Below, in pieces: positions 1 to 9,092 of a stretch of DNA of 64,000 bases. The stretch is from NCBI RefSeq assembly GCF_900102225.1, contig NZ_FNBF01000001.1:62001-126000 (forward strand), read 5' to 3'. This stretch comes from Eubacterium pyruvativorans. Lineage in GTDB: Bacteria; Bacillota; Clostridia; Peptostreptococcales; Anaerovoracaceae. Within the stretch, counting starts at the first letter, position 1, and every line of letters starts with the position of its first letter. The position numbers and the translations under genes are program-made. The notes beneath the pieces were generated by a model that saw only the letters and a list, made by a program, of their open reading frames with translations, did not search any database and was not told where the DNA came from.

Positions 1-1001
1 CGATGGATACTTTCCTGGACTCTTCCTGGTATTATCTCCGGTATACGGATCCGAAGAATGATCAGGAAGCGTTCAACAAAGAAAAAGCGGATTACTGGAT
101 GAATGTGGACCAGTACATCGGCGGTGTAGAACATGCGATCCTGCACCTGCTGTACGCACGGTTCTTCATGATGGTTCTGCATGATCTGGGACTCACCAGC
201 CAGGATGAACCGTTTGAGAATCTGCTGACACAGGGCATGGTCAACAAGGCAGACGAAAACGGTGTATTCAAGAAAATGTCGAAGTCTGTCGGAAATGTCG
301 TCAGCCCGGAAGAGATCCTGAAGAAGTACGGTGCGGATACCGCAAGACTGTTCATCATGTTTGCGGCGCCGCCGGAGAAGGAACTGAACTGGTCTGACGA
401 GGGTGTTGAGGGGAGCTACCGTTTCCTCAACCGTGTATGGCGTCTCGTTTATGATTATGTTGAAACGAACGGCACAGAGAAGAAGACGGTAGAAATCAAA
501 ACGAAAGAAGACAAGGAACTGAATCACATTCTGAACAGAACCATCAAGAAGGTGACGGACGATATCGACGGAAGATTTGCATTCAATACTGCGATCAGTT
601 CGATCATGGAACTCGTCAACCATCTGTACAAGGTGAACGGTTCGGATCAGGTAAACAGCGGTCTGTACGGAGAAGCAGTGAGCCAGGTAGTGGTACTGCT
701 GTCCCCGTTTGCACCGCATATCTGCGAGGAACTCTGGCAGAGTATGGGCAGAGAAGGCACACTGGATCATCATCCGTGGCCGGTTTGCGATGAAGCCGCT
801 CTGAAGCTGGATACGGCAGAGGTCATTGTGCAGATCAACGGAAAGCTGAAGCATAAGCTGGACGTTGATGCAGGGCTGTCCCGGGAAGAGCTGGCAGAAG
901 CGGTGAAGGCGGATCCGCGGGTTCAGGAACTGCTGGACGGAGCGAATATTGTGAAGACAATCGCTGTCCCTGGAAAACTTGTCAACTTCGTTGTTAAGTA
1001 A
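1..1001 (+). CDS. leuS: Leucyl-tRNA synthetase, C-terminal part (5' end outside window)
   Basis: This is the last ~332 residues of a class I aminoacyl-tRNA synthetase that charges tRNA-Leu; a full LeuRS is about 800 residues, so the Rossmann start and editing domain lie upstream of the window. The visible part opens with the conserved [13 protein letters not shown] segment of the LeuRS catalytic core. The class I KMSKS signature is at residues 91-95 of the fragment (bases 273-287), followed by the anticodon-binding helical domain and the small C-terminal LeuRS domain ending FVVK. The ATG at base 3 is an internal Met, not the start. RNase J follows after 11 bases, so the two are probably cotranscribed. 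Identification is firm. Confidence 0.97.
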   Translation, partial: MDTFLDSSWYYLRYTDPKNDQEAFNKEKADYWMNVDQYIGGVEHAILHLLYARFFMMVLHDLGLTSQDEPFENLLTQGMVNKADENGVFKKMSKSVGNVVSPEEILKKYGADTARLFIMFAAPPEKELNWSDEGVEGSYRFLNRVWRLVYDYVETNGTEKKTVEIKTKEDKELNHILNRTIKKVTDDIDGRFAFNTAISSIMELVNHLYKVNGSDQVNSGLYGEAVSQVVVLLSPFAPHICEELWQSMGREGTLDHHPWPVCDEAALKLDTAEVIVQINGKLKHKLDVDAGLSREELAEAVKADPRVQELLDGANIVKTIAVPGKLVNFVVK

Positions 1002-1012
1002 GAAAGGGTATA

Positions 1013-3163
1013 ATGAGACAAGGAAACACAAGCAGCGGCGCGGCAGAGAAGGCATCCCGGAGAAATGTCTCCGGGAATGTCGGCCGGGGCCGCCAGAATG
1101 GCGCAGCCAGAGGGAATCAGTCCCGAAACGGAAACAGAAAGAACGGAGCAGCGGGCGGAAAGAAAAACGCCGCTCCGGGAACGGAAGGGAAACAGAGGGA
1201 GCTGCCGGCAGCAGGCTCCAGGTCCCTTCATCAGACGAAACCAAACGGAAGAAATAACCGGAATCTGAAAGCGGCGGCACCGCTTCCGGGACATCCTCGG
1301 GGCGGGGAGGTCCAGAAGCGGAAGAACGCCGGGGGAAAATTCCATCATTCCAGAGATCTCATCTCCCGTACCATGCCGGAATCCACGGCGGAGAAGGTGG
1401 GAAGAGAACTGGGACTGGTAGAAAAACAGCATAAGTCCCGGCCGCAGCACCGGCCGCAGCAGCCGAAAAACAGCAGCCAGCAGGCCAGAAGCCGGAAAGC
1501 CCGGCCGAAGGCGGAGAACGTGAAAGTCATTCCGCTGGGCGGTCTGGACGAAATCGGAAAGAACTGTACCGCACTGGAGTACAAGGACCAGATCATGGTC
1601 ATCGACTGCGGCATGTCCTTCCCGGAAGACGACATGTACGGTGTGGATGTGGTCATCCCGGACTTCACTTATCTGATTGAAAATGCCAAGAAAGTGCGGG
1701 GGGTTGTGATCACCCACGGCCATGAGGACCATATCGGCGGTGTGCCGTACCTTCTGAAGCAGATCAGCGTGCCGGTATACGGTACCAGACTGTCGGTGGG
1801 GCTCATCCGGAATAAACTGGAAGAACACGGCATCAAGGGGGATCTGCGCACCATCCATGCGGGAGACACCTTCAACCTGGGAGATTTTCACGTGGAGGCG
1901 ATCCACACCACCCACTCGGTGGCAGACTCGGTGGCGTATCTGGTGGAGACGCCGGCAGCAAAGATTTTCCATACCGGCGACTTCAAGATCGACTATACGC
2001 CGGTGGACAATGATCCGATCGATTTCGGCAGACTGGGAGAAATCGGTGACGCCGGCGTGGATCTGATGCTCTGTGACAGCACGAACGTACTCCGGGCGGG
2101 CTATACGCCGTCGGAGCGGGTTGTGGGGGAAACGCTGTCCGGTATTTTCCAGGAAGCGAAGAACCGGATTATCATTGCCACATTCTCCTCCAACGTGAAC
2201 CGGATCCAGAAGATTATCGAACTCTCGGTGAAGAACGGACGGAAATTCGCTGTATCCGGCCGGAGTATGGAAAATGTTGTGGGTCTGGCGGTGGAACTGG
2301 GATATCTGAAATTCCCTTCCGGATCCATGGTGGAACTGAAGGATATCCGGAATATCCCGGATGAGGAGCTGACCATTATTACGACCGGCAGCCAGGGGGA
2401 ACCTTTGTCGGCGCTGGCCAGGATGGCAGAGGATGTTCACCGCAATATCAAGCTGAAGAAGGGGGACACAGTCATCCTTTCCTCCTCTCCGGTTCCGGGC
2501 AATGAAAAGTCCGTGTCCCGGGTCGTGAACAAGCTTTACGAGAAAGAGGTCAATGTCATTTACAACGGAAATGCAAACATCCATGTTTCCGGTCACGCCT
2601 GTCAGGAAGACCTGAAACTGATGCACTCGCTGATCCGTCCGAAGTTCTTCATGCCGGCCCACGGTGAGCACCGGCATCTGATCATGCATGAACAGCTGGC
2701 CATGAGTCTGGGCATGAAGAAAGACAATATTTTCGTACTGAGCAACGGCGATCAGCTGACGGTGGACAAGCGCCGGGCGGTGAAGTTCAAGAGCGTCGTC
2801 AGTGCCGAGGACGTCATGGTGGACGGTCTGGGCGTGGGCGATATCGGAAGCATTGTTCTGAAGGACAGAAAACTCCTTTCGGAATCGGGATTGATTATTG
2901 TGACGGCTGCGGTGGACACGAAGAAGGCCCGTCTTGTTTCCGGACCGGAAATCGTATCCCGGGGATTCGTCTATGTGAAGGAGAACGAAGACCTGATCGA
3001 AAGTCTGCGTAAGAAGGCTGCCCAGTCGATCCAGCACAGTCTGGCCGGCGGGTTCCAGGACTGGTCGAAGCTGAAAAACGACGTGCGGGATGATATGAGG
3101 AAATTTATTTTCAGTAAATCCCGGAGAAGCCCGCTGATTCTGCCGATTTTCCTGGACGTGTAG
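1013..3163 (+). CDS. rnj: Ribonuclease J with long basic N-terminal extension
   Basis: A metallo-beta-lactamase/beta-CASP ribonuclease acting in mRNA decay and rRNA maturation (5'-3' exonuclease and endonuclease in the family). The zinc-binding HxHxDH motif is H235-G-H237-E-D239-H240, and the later HTGDF, DSTN and PAHGEHRHL motifs are present; the protein ends with the usual LILPIFLDV-like C terminus. The catalytic part starts only at about residue 170 (VKVIPLGG, base 1520). The preceding ~169 residues are low-complexity, rich in Arg, Asn, Gly, Gln and Lys, and make the protein 716 residues against about 555 for B. subtilis RNase J1. The start at 1013 has a GAAAGG element at short spacing. 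J1 versus J2 cannot be told apart here. Confidence 0.95.
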   Translation: MRQGNTSSGAAEKASRRNVSGNVGRGRQNGAARGNQSRNGNRKNGAAGGKKNAAPGTEGKQRELPAAGSRSLHQTKPNGRNNRNLKAAAPLPGHPRGGEVQKRKNAGGKFHHSRDLISRTMPESTAEKVGRELGLVEKQHKSRPQHRPQQPKNSSQQARSRKARPKAENVKVIPLGGLDEIGKNCTALEYKDQIMVIDCGMSFPEDDMYGVDVVIPDFTYLIENAKKVRGVVITHGHEDHIGGVPYLLKQISVPVYGTRLSVGLIRNKLEEHGIKGDLRTIHAGDTFNLGDFHVEAIHTTHSVADSVAYLVETPAAKIFHTGDFKIDYTPVDNDPIDFGRLGEIGDAGVDLMLCDSTNVLRAGYTPSERVVGETLSGIFQEAKNRIIIATFSSNVNRIQKIIELSVKNGRKFAVSGRSMENVVGLAVELGYLKFPSGSMVELKDIRNIPDEELTIITTGSQGEPLSALARMAEDVHRNIKLKKGDTVILSSSPVPGNEKSVSRVVNKLYEKEVNVIYNGNANIHVSGHACQEDLKLMHSLIRPKFFMPAHGEHRHLIMHEQLAMSLGMKKDNIFVLSNGDQLTVDKRRAVKFKSVVSAEDVMVDGLGVGDIGSIVLKDRKLLSESGLIIVTAAVDTKKARLVSGPEIVSRGFVYVKENEDLIESLRKKAAQSIQHSLAGGFQDWSKLKNDVRDDMRKFIFSKSRRSPLILPIFLDV

Positions 3164-3218
3164 CAGAGTTGAGTGTGTACGGAACGGGCAGGAAGAATAC
3201 ACGCAGAGGAGCAGAAGA

Positions 3219-3563
3219 ATGAATGTATATGAAGAAGCGCACAATCTGAAGCGGGCCATTGAAGAGTCGGAGGAATACCGGCAGTTTCATGAGATGCAGA
3301 AGGTCATTGACCAGGACCCGGGCACGGCCAAGATGGTGCAGGAATTTCAGCAGCTGCAGATGAAGATGCAGGCGAAACAGATGATGGGGGAGGGGCCGGA
3401 TCAGGAAATGATGCAGCAGCTCCAGCAGCTTTCCGCTGTCCTCATGACGAATCCGCAGGCAGCCCAGTATCTGCAGAACGCCATGCGTTTCACTCTGATG
3501 ATGAGCGATGTGGTGAAGATTATCGGTGAAACAGTTGATATTGGCAACTTGATGAAAATCTGA
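3219..3563 (+). CDS. YlbF/YmcA family protein
   Basis: A 114-residue, mostly helical, Gln/Met-rich protein (QQLQMKMQAKQMM) matching the Com_YlbF family. In B. subtilis the relatives YlbF and YmcA form a complex with YaaT that steers RNase Y during mRNA maturation and affects sporulation, competence and biofilm formation. Here it lies 55 bases downstream of RNase J, which suggests a link to RNA decay, though this is inference from position. The start is preceded by GCAGAGGAGCAGAAG. The efp promoter is embedded in its last codons. Family assignment is good; which of the paralogs it corresponds to is not clear. Confidence 0.82.
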   Translation: MNVYEEAHNLKRAIEESEEYRQFHEMQKVIDQDPGTAKMVQEFQQLQMKMQAKQMMGEGPDQEMMQQLQQLSAVLMTNPQAAQYLQNAMRFTLMMSDVVKIIGETVDIGNLMKI

Positions 3564-3569
3564 TATAAT
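3541..3569 (+). promoter_or_regulatory. Sigma-A type promoter for efp
   Basis: TTGGCA (3541-3546), 17-base spacer, TATAAT (3564-3569), with a TG one base upstream of the -10 (extended -10). It lies inside the 3' end of the ylbF gene and would start efp transcription near base 3576. Confidence 0.7.
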
Positions 3570-3654
3570 GTGTTGATGTATTACGGAAGATGGCTGCAGG
3601 GGGACTTCCCGGTCCTTCCAGCTTGTAATGAATAAGGAAAGTGAGACGATACCA

Positions 3655-4218
3655 ATGATTACAGCAGGCGATTTCAGAAAGGGCATGACTTTCGAACTGA
3701 ACGGAGAACCACATGTAGTTCTCGATTTCCAGCATGTCAAGCCGGGTAAGGGTGCTGCGTTTGTCAGAACGAAGTACAGAAACATCATTACGGGAGCGAC
3801 GAGAGAAGAAGCGTTCAACCCGAGTGAGAAGTTCAACCAGGCCCATATTGACACGAAGACGATGCAGTATCTGTACAACGACGGAGAGCTGTATTACTTC
3901 ATGGACGAGGAGACTTTCGAGCAGATTCCGCTGGGTTACGAAGAAGTGGAAGATGCAATCAAGTGGATCAGAGAAAATGACGAGGTTACGATCCGCTTCT
4001 ACGAGGGCAAGCCGTTCGAAGTGGACGCTGCGAACTTCGTTGACCTGGTTGTCACAGAGACCGAACCGGGTGTGAAGGGAGATACGGCTACGAACGTGAC
4101 GAAGGCTGCTACCGTGGAAACCGGAACGGTGGTTCAGGTTCCGATCTTCATTGAAGAGGGCGAGAAGATTCAGATTGACACGAGAACCGGTGAGTATCTC
4201 GGAAGATCCAAGGAATAA
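3655..4218 (+). CDS. efp: Translation elongation factor P
   Basis: EF-P relieves ribosome stalling at polyproline stretches. The 187-residue product has the three-barrel EF-P layout, beginning [14 protein letters not shown] and ending in the conserved [11 protein letters not shown] region. The tip loop of domain I reads KPGKG, with Lys32 the residue that other bacteria modify; no modification gene is visible here. I chose the ATG at 3655 because homologs start at this position; an in-frame ATG at 3628 would add nine residues and has no clear ribosome binding site, whereas AAGGAAAGTGAG lies upstream of 3655. Arg codons are mostly AGA, unlike the CGG-rich neighbours, consistent with high expression. 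Confidence 0.96.
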   Translation: MITAGDFRKGMTFELNGEPHVVLDFQHVKPGKGAAFVRTKYRNIITGATREEAFNPSEKFNQAHIDTKTMQYLYNDGELYYFMDEETFEQIPLGYEEVEDAIKWIRENDEVTIRFYEGKPFEVDAANFVDLVVTETEPGVKGDTATNVTKAATVETGTVVQVPIFIEEGEKIQIDTRTGEYLGRSKE

Positions 4219-4230
4219 TTTGGAAAACGA

Positions 4231-4316
4231 GGAAGGGGCTGCTGCGCCCCGCCTGCGGGCGGGGATCGTCGCCCGCCCGGCGGACAGACGCCGGACGGGC
4301 CGCGGCAGCCCCTTCT
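4231..4316. other. GC-rich three-way-junction-like inverted repeat between efp and mltG
   Basis: An outer stem (4231-4242 with 4305-4316, centred on AGGGGCTGC/GCAGCCCCT) encloses two further hairpins: 4247-4264 (CCCCGCC, loop TGCG, GGCGGGG) and 4271-4300 (11 paired positions, one mismatch, loop GACAGA). There is no run of T after it, so it is not a standard intrinsic terminator. It ends 18 bases before the mltG start codon and close to its ribosome binding site, so it could act as a terminator, an RNA processing site or a translational control element. Whether it recurs in the genome is unknown. Confidence 0.6.
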
Positions 4317-4334
4317 GCTCTGCAGGGGGTATTT

Positions 4335-5405
4335 ATGAGCGATTACAGGAGAAAAAAACAAAAAAAAGGACACGCCGGTCTGCTGATCATCCTCTTGGTG
4401 ATCATCGCACTGGCGGGCGGATGTGTGGTTCATTTCCAGATGATGACCGGCCCGGTGAACCGTTCTGACCGGAAAACGGTGGTGGTGGAAGTGCCTTCCG
4501 GGTCCACCACAGACAGTATCGGCAGGACGCTGGCCGGCAAGGGATTGATCCGTTCGGCGAAGACATTCCGGCTCTACTCGAAGCTGAAGCATCTGGGCGC
4601 CAGTTTCCAGGCGGGCACATACTCCCTTTCTCCGTCTATGAGCATGAATGAAATTGCCGGAATCATCGCCGAGGGAAAGGTCACCACAGAACGTTTCACG
4701 ATTCCGGAAGGATACAATGAATACGAGGTGGCGAAGAAACTGGCGAAAGAAGGTCTGGTGAACCGGAAGAAATTCGTTCAGGTGGTGCAGACGAAGGATT
4801 TCTCCGGTGAATTCCCGTTCCTGAAGAATGCCCAGAAGGGAAAGAACAGGCTGGAAGGCTATCTGTTCCCGGATACCTATACCGTCCCGCTCAACGCCGG
4901 GGAAGAAGAGATCGTCCGCACGATGCTGAAGGGATATCAGCGGACTTTCACCGACGCCGACCGTGCCAGAGCGAAGGGAATGGGGTACAGTGAACAGGAG
5001 ATTCTGACCATCGCTTCCATCATCGAACGAGAGAGCGGAAATGAGAAGGACAAGCCGAAGATCGCCAGCGTGATTTACAACCGGCTGAAGAAGAACATGC
5101 CGCTGCAGATGGATTCCACTGTACAGTATGTGCTGAAGCTGCGGGGAAAGAATCCGGATAAGATTCTCTATGACGATCTGAAGGTGGATTCGAAGTTCAA
5201 TACATACAAGAACGCCGGGCTTCCGCCTTCGCCGATCTGCAGCCCGGGAGCGCAGTCGATCCGTGCGGCGCTCCATCCGGCGAAAACGAAGTACCTGTAT
5301 TTCGTTGTCAGCGACAAGCTGGACGGCTCTTCCGTGTTCTCGGAGGATTACGCCACGTTCCTGAAGAATTCCAGTAAATACCACAGTGCGGTATCGAAGA
5401 AGTAG
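4335..5405 (+). CDS. mltG: Endolytic murein transglycosylase MltG (YceG-like)
   Basis: MltG cleaves nascent peptidoglycan strands and ends glycan elongation at the cytoplasmic membrane. The 356-residue protein has a basic cytoplasmic N terminus, one membrane helix at about residues 14-35, a LysM-like segment, and the YceG catalytic domain. The conserved catalytic Glu lies in ASIIERES, at E231 by alignment to the family motif. The downstream motifs YNRL, LQMDSTVQY and the NTY...GLPPSPIC signature are all present. The start at 4335 has AGGGGGT five bases upstream. It heads an mltG-trmR-trhP series also found in B. subtilis (yrrL-yrrM-yrrN/O). Confidence 0.95.
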   Translation: MSDYRRKKQKKGHAGLLIILLVIIALAGGCVVHFQMMTGPVNRSDRKTVVVEVPSGSTTDSIGRTLAGKGLIRSAKTFRLYSKLKHLGASFQAGTYSLSPSMSMNEIAGIIAEGKVTTERFTIPEGYNEYEVAKKLAKEGLVNRKKFVQVVQTKDFSGEFPFLKNAQKGKNRLEGYLFPDTYTVPLNAGEEEIVRTMLKGYQRTFTDADRARAKGMGYSEQEILTIASIIERESGNEKDKPKIASVIYNRLKKNMPLQMDSTVQYVLKLRGKNPDKILYDDLKVDSKFNTYKNAGLPPSPICSPGAQSIRAALHPAKTKYLYFVVSDKLDGSSVFSEDYATFLKNSSKYHSAVSKK

Positions 5406-5411
5406 GCCGGT

Positions 5412-6134
5412 ATGGATCTGATTGATGTGCGGGTGACAGAGTTTATTAACGGGAAGTATGAGGCGGTCGATGACCGCCTGCTTCCGTTTCGCCGGCTGGG
5501 AGAATCCGCCCGTGTTCCGATTATCCTGAAGGAAACAGAGCAGGTTCTGGCGCTGCTGCTGGAGCTGATCAGGCCCTCGAAGATCCTGGAGATCGGCGGG
5601 GCGATCGGATACAGCGCCTCGTTTTTTGCCTGGAAATGTCCCGGCGCCCATGTGTGGTCCGCAGAGTACGACGAGAATACGTTCCGTGCAGCGGAGCGGA
5701 ACATCCGGCGGGCCGGGCTTTCGGACCGGGTCCATTTCCGGCTGGGGGACGGCCAGGAAGTGACCGAAAAGCTCCGGGACGAAGGGCTCCGGGACGTGGA
5801 CTTCGTATTTCTGGACGCTTCGAAGAGCCACTACCGGCGCTTTCTGGATGCGGCGCTCACCGTCTGCCGGCCGGGGGCGCTGATTGTTTCCGATAATATT
5901 TTTCAGCATGGCATGACCCTTTCGGCGGATTTCGATCCGAAGGACAAGCATGAGGCGAATATCCGGAAAATGCGGGATTATGTGGAGTATATTTTCCGGG
6001 ACCCGCAGTTCACTTCTGCGTTAATGGCGGTGGGAGACGGACTGGCCGCTTCTGTGTATCATCCGGAGCAGGAGGGCGGAATGGAGCGGGACGGGAAGAG
6101 AATACAGACAATACAGAAGGATAGTAATGACTGA
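5412..6134 (+). CDS. trmR: SAM-dependent O-methyltransferase, TrmR/YrrM type
   Basis: A 240-residue class I methyltransferase of the family-3 O-methyltransferase group. The SAM-binding motif I (ILEIGGAIGYSAS) starts at residue 58 and FVFLDASKSHY forms the motif carrying the metal-site Asp. B. subtilis YrrM (TrmR) methylates 5-hydroxyuridine at position 34 of tRNA to 5-methoxyuridine, and its gene sits between mltG and the hydroxylase trhP exactly as here; the functional name rests on that synteny. Its stop codon overlaps the start of trhP by eight bases, so the two are translationally coupled. The C-terminal tail after residue ~220 is charged and variable. Confidence 0.85.
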   Translation: MDLIDVRVTEFINGKYEAVDDRLLPFRRLGESARVPIILKETEQVLALLLELIRPSKILEIGGAIGYSASFFAWKCPGAHVWSAEYDENTFRAAERNIRRAGLSDRVHFRLGDGQEVTEKLRDEGLRDVDFVFLDASKSHYRRFLDAALTVCRPGALIVSDNIFQHGMTLSADFDPKDKHEANIRKMRDYVEYIFRDPQFTSALMAVGDGLAASVYHPEQEGGMERDGKRIQTIQKDSND

Positions 6135-7365
6135 AATGAAGAAGATTGAACTGCTGGCACCGGCCGGCGACTTAGAAAAACTGAAGACTGCCATCCGCTA
6201 TGGGGCGGATGCGGTTTACTTCGGCGGAGAGATGTTCTCCCTCCGGGCAGGTGCCGGAAATCTGAACCTGGAAGAAATGAAGGAGGGGCTGGCATATGCC
6301 CATGAACGGGGGAAGCGCTGCTACCTGACCATCAATATATACGCCCACAACGAGGACATCGATCCGCTGTATGATTATCTCCGGCAGATCCGGGATCTGG
6401 ACATCGATGCCTTCCTGATTGCGGATCCGGGGATCATTGCCATGGTGCGGGAAACGATTCCGGACGCAGAGATCCATCTCTCCACCCAGGCGAATCTGAC
6501 CAACTGGAGAACCGGTGCGTTCTGGGCATCCGCCGGCGTGAAGCGTCTGGTGATGGCCAGGGAACTTTCTTTGGAAGAAATCCGGAGTGTGCGGGATCAT
6601 CTTCCCCAGGACGTGGAGCTGGAAGCTTTCGTACACGGCGCCATGTGCATTTCCTACTCGGGACGGTGTCTGCTCAGTAATTTTATGACCGGAAGAGATT
6701 CCAACCGGGGCATGTGCGCCCATCCCTGCCGTTACCGGTACTCCCTGGTGGAAGAAAAACGGCCGGGAGAATTCTTTCCCATCGAGGAAGATGACCGGGG
6801 TTCCTACATCATGAATTCCAAGGACCTCTGCATGATCCGGCATATTCCGGACCTGGTCCATGCCGGCATTGACAGTGCGAAGATCGAAGGCCGGATGAAG
6901 AGCATTTTCTATGTGGCCACGGTGGTTCACGCATACCGTCAGGCCATCGATGCATATTACGAGGATCCGGATAATTATGTGTTCCGGGAAGAGTGGATGG
7001 AGGAACTTTTGAAAGCCAGCCACCGGGAATTCACCACCGGGTTCTATTACGGAAAGCCGGGCCATGAGGAACAGAATTACCGAACCAGCCGGTATACGAA
7101 AGAATACAGTTTTATCGGCAAGGTTCTGTCATATAATGAAGAGACCGGAATTGCGAAAGTGGAGCAGAGAAACAAGATGAATGTGGGAGACCATATTGAA
7201 GTGTTCGGTCCGGACATCAGTTTCTTCCCGATGACAATCACCGACCTGGCGGACTGGGAAAGCGGAGAGAAACTGGAATCCGCTCCCCACGCCCAGCAGA
7301 TTCTGGCCATGCACATGGCGGAGCCGGTGAAGCCGGGATACATTCTCAGAAAGAAGGAAGGATAG
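6127..7365 (+). CDS. trhP: U32-family tRNA uridine hydroxylation protein TrhP
   Basis: A peptidase-U32 family protein of 412 residues; members of this branch are not proteases but iron-sulfur proteins, and TrhP supports prephenate-dependent 5-hydroxylation of U34 in tRNA. The U32 signature (E-x-F-V-H-G-A-M-C-x-S-x-SGRC) is present. Four cysteines, C174, C181, C197 and C201, match the cluster-binding pattern of the family. It overlaps trmR, which would methylate the product, so the two form one wobble-base pathway (ho5U then mo5U). B. subtilis has two tandem copies (yrrN, yrrO); only one is present here. Confidence 0.87.
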   Translation: MTEMKKIELLAPAGDLEKLKTAIRYGADAVYFGGEMFSLRAGAGNLNLEEMKEGLAYAHERGKRCYLTINIYAHNEDIDPLYDYLRQIRDLDIDAFLIADPGIIAMVRETIPDAEIHLSTQANLTNWRTGAFWASAGVKRLVMARELSLEEIRSVRDHLPQDVELEAFVHGAMCISYSGRCLLSNFMTGRDSNRGMCAHPCRYRYSLVEEKRPGEFFPIEEDDRGSYIMNSKDLCMIRHIPDLVHAGIDSAKIEGRMKSIFYVATVVHAYRQAIDAYYEDPDNYVFREEWMEELLKASHREFTTGFYYGKPGHEEQNYRTSRYTKEYSFIGKVLSYNEETGIAKVEQRNKMNVGDHIEVFGPDISFFPMTITDLADWESGEKLESAPHAQQILAMHMAEPVKPGYILRKKEG

Positions 7366-7368
7366 TAA

Positions 7369-8676
7369 ATGGACATACCGTTGTATATGACACTTTCTGC
7401 CTGTCTGCTGCTGATCCTGAACGGGATCATCGTGCTGGACGAGAGCGCCATGGAATCCGTCAGCCGGAGCAAGCTGAAACAGAAACTGACGGAAGAAGAA
7501 GGAAATTCCAAGGGAAAGGCGGAGAAACTCGCCCGCCTGCTGGACCGGCCGACCCGGTCGAAGCTGACGAACCGTCTCCTGATCACCGCATTCACGGCGG
7601 CAGGAACTCTGCTGATCTGGAATGCAGCCGCATCGGAAATCCTGTGGCGCAGAAGCCTGCTGCTGGTGATCTACCTGGCGTGCTACGTGGCCTTTGGTTT
7701 TTTGTTTCCGTTCAAGATCGGACGGCAGCACAGTGAGTCTCTTTCTCTGAAGTTCATCGGTATGCAGACCATTCTGGACGGACTGCTGCTGCCGGTAACA
7801 GCCCTTCTCTCTCTGGCGGCGAATCTGTTCCTTCGGATTTTCCGCCAGGACACGAACGTGGACGAGTCGGAATTCTCCGAGGAAGATGTGATGTCCATGC
7901 TGGAAGAAGGACAGGAGAGCGGTGCCATCATGGAAGAGGGCCGTCGGATGATCGGCAGTATCTTTCGTTTTGACGATGAACTGGCCTATGAAATCATGAC
8001 CCCCCGGACGGATGTGTTCATGATCGACCTCAGTGACGAACCTTCGGAGTACATGGACGAATTTCTGGAACTCCGGTATTCCCGTGTCCCGGTATGTGAA
8101 GATGAATCGGATAACATCATCGGCATTTTGAACATCAAGGATTACATGATGAAAGCGGTATCTGTGGGATTCGAAAACGTGGAAATCCGGGATATTCTGC
8201 GGGAACCGATTTTCGTGCCGGAGACGAAGAAGATCGCCTCTCTGTTCATGGAGCTGCAGCAGGCAAATCAGCACATCGCCGTGCTGATTGATGAATACGG
8301 CGGATTCAGCGGGATTGTCACCATGGAGGACATTATCGAGGAAATTGTGGGGGACATCAGCGACGAATATGATGAGGCGGAGGATGTCATCACGAAGATC
8401 GACCAGAATACCTATCTGGTGGACGGCACTGTATCCCTGGACGATCTGAACGAAGAAACCGGCAGCGGGCTGGAGTCGGAGAACAGCGAAACCATTGGCG
8501 GATACATTATCGATCTGATCGGCGAAATCCCGAAGGACGGGTATGTCAACCGGACCATCGAGTCGGAGGGATACCGTTTCACGATCCTGTCCGTCCAGGA
8601 GCGGCGGATCGAAAAGGTGAAATTCGAGATTTTGACGCCGGCGGAACAATCGGAAGAAGACGAAGAAGAGAAATAA
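7369..8676 (+). CDS. HlyC/CorC (CNNM-like) membrane protein with CBS pair
   Basis: A 435-residue protein with an N-terminal DUF21-type membrane domain (hydrophobic segments at about residues 1-22, 63-82, 85-107 and 125-150), a CBS-domain pair at roughly 200-325 (MTPRTDVFMID ... ILNIKDYM ... IDEYGGFSGIVTMEDIIEEIVGDI) and a C-terminal CorC/HlyC domain with VDGTVSLDDLNE. Relatives act in magnesium and divalent-cation export. The start has AAGGAAGG at good spacing, three bases after the trhP stop, so it is probably expressed with it. Substrate is not deducible from sequence; earlier 'hemolysin' naming for the family is misleading. Confidence 0.88.
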   Translation: MDIPLYMTLSACLLLILNGIIVLDESAMESVSRSKLKQKLTEEEGNSKGKAEKLARLLDRPTRSKLTNRLLITAFTAAGTLLIWNAAASEILWRRSLLLVIYLACYVAFGFLFPFKIGRQHSESLSLKFIGMQTILDGLLLPVTALLSLAANLFLRIFRQDTNVDESEFSEEDVMSMLEEGQESGAIMEEGRRMIGSIFRFDDELAYEIMTPRTDVFMIDLSDEPSEYMDEFLELRYSRVPVCEDESDNIIGILNIKDYMMKAVSVGFENVEIRDILREPIFVPETKKIASLFMELQQANQHIAVLIDEYGGFSGIVTMEDIIEEIVGDISDEYDEAEDVITKIDQNTYLVDGTVSLDDLNEETGSGLESENSETIGGYIIDLIGEIPKDGYVNRTIESEGYRFTILSVQERRIEKVKFEILTPAEQSEEDEEEK

Positions 8677-8678
8677 CC

Positions 8679-9092
8679 ATGAGCACGGAATCGACGAAGA
8701 ATATGACGCCGGCGGAACCGGACCGGGAGCTGATTATGGAAACTGTGGAAAAGGCGGCCCTGGGAACGAAGGGTGTCAGTCGGATGATCCCCCGGCTGAC
8801 AGAGACCATCACGGAGAGCATTTCCTGGCCCGGTGCGAAATCCCGGGGAATCCGTTTGTCTGAAAGCGGAAGAAATTTGACGGCAGATCTGTATCTCAGT
8901 GTGATTTACGGTTATAATATTCCGCAGGTATCCTGGGATGCCCAGACCCGGGTGCGGGAGGCCTGCATGAGCCGCTGCGGCGTGCATCTGAAGGAGATTA
9001 ACATCCATGTGCAGGGTGTGGACATGCCCGGAGAAACGGAAGCTTCCGAGGGCGAGCAGGAAGAAAGGATAGAAAAGCATGAACAGAACTGA
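8679..9092 (+). CDS. Asp23/Gls24 family protein (YqhY-like)
   Basis: A 137-residue cytoplasmic protein of the Asp23/Gls24 (DUF322) family, with the internal alpha-beta core around LTADLYLSVIYGYNIPQVSW and a charged, Glu-rich tail. In B. subtilis yqhY lies just upstream of nusB, as here, and has been tied to acetyl-CoA carboxylase homeostasis; carrying that function over is inference. It begins two bases after the CBS protein and overlaps the nusB start by 14 bases. A second family member, YloU-like, is at 39877-40290. Confidence 0.8.
   Translation: MSTESTKNMTPAEPDRELIMETVEKAALGTKGVSRMIPRLTETITESISWPGAKSRGIRLSESGRNLTADLYLSVIYGYNIPQVSWDAQTRVREACMSRCGVHLKEINIHVQGVDMPGETEASEGEQEERIEKHEQN

Noticed and set aside
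923-3259. A 778-residue open frame antisense to RNase J
   Set aside because: It lies wholly opposite a well-supported gene, has no recognisable domain, and arises because CGG/CCG-rich coding DNA leaves few stops on the other strand. Similar antisense frames at 12622-14667, 17000-19207 and 57206-59329 were rejected for the same reason.
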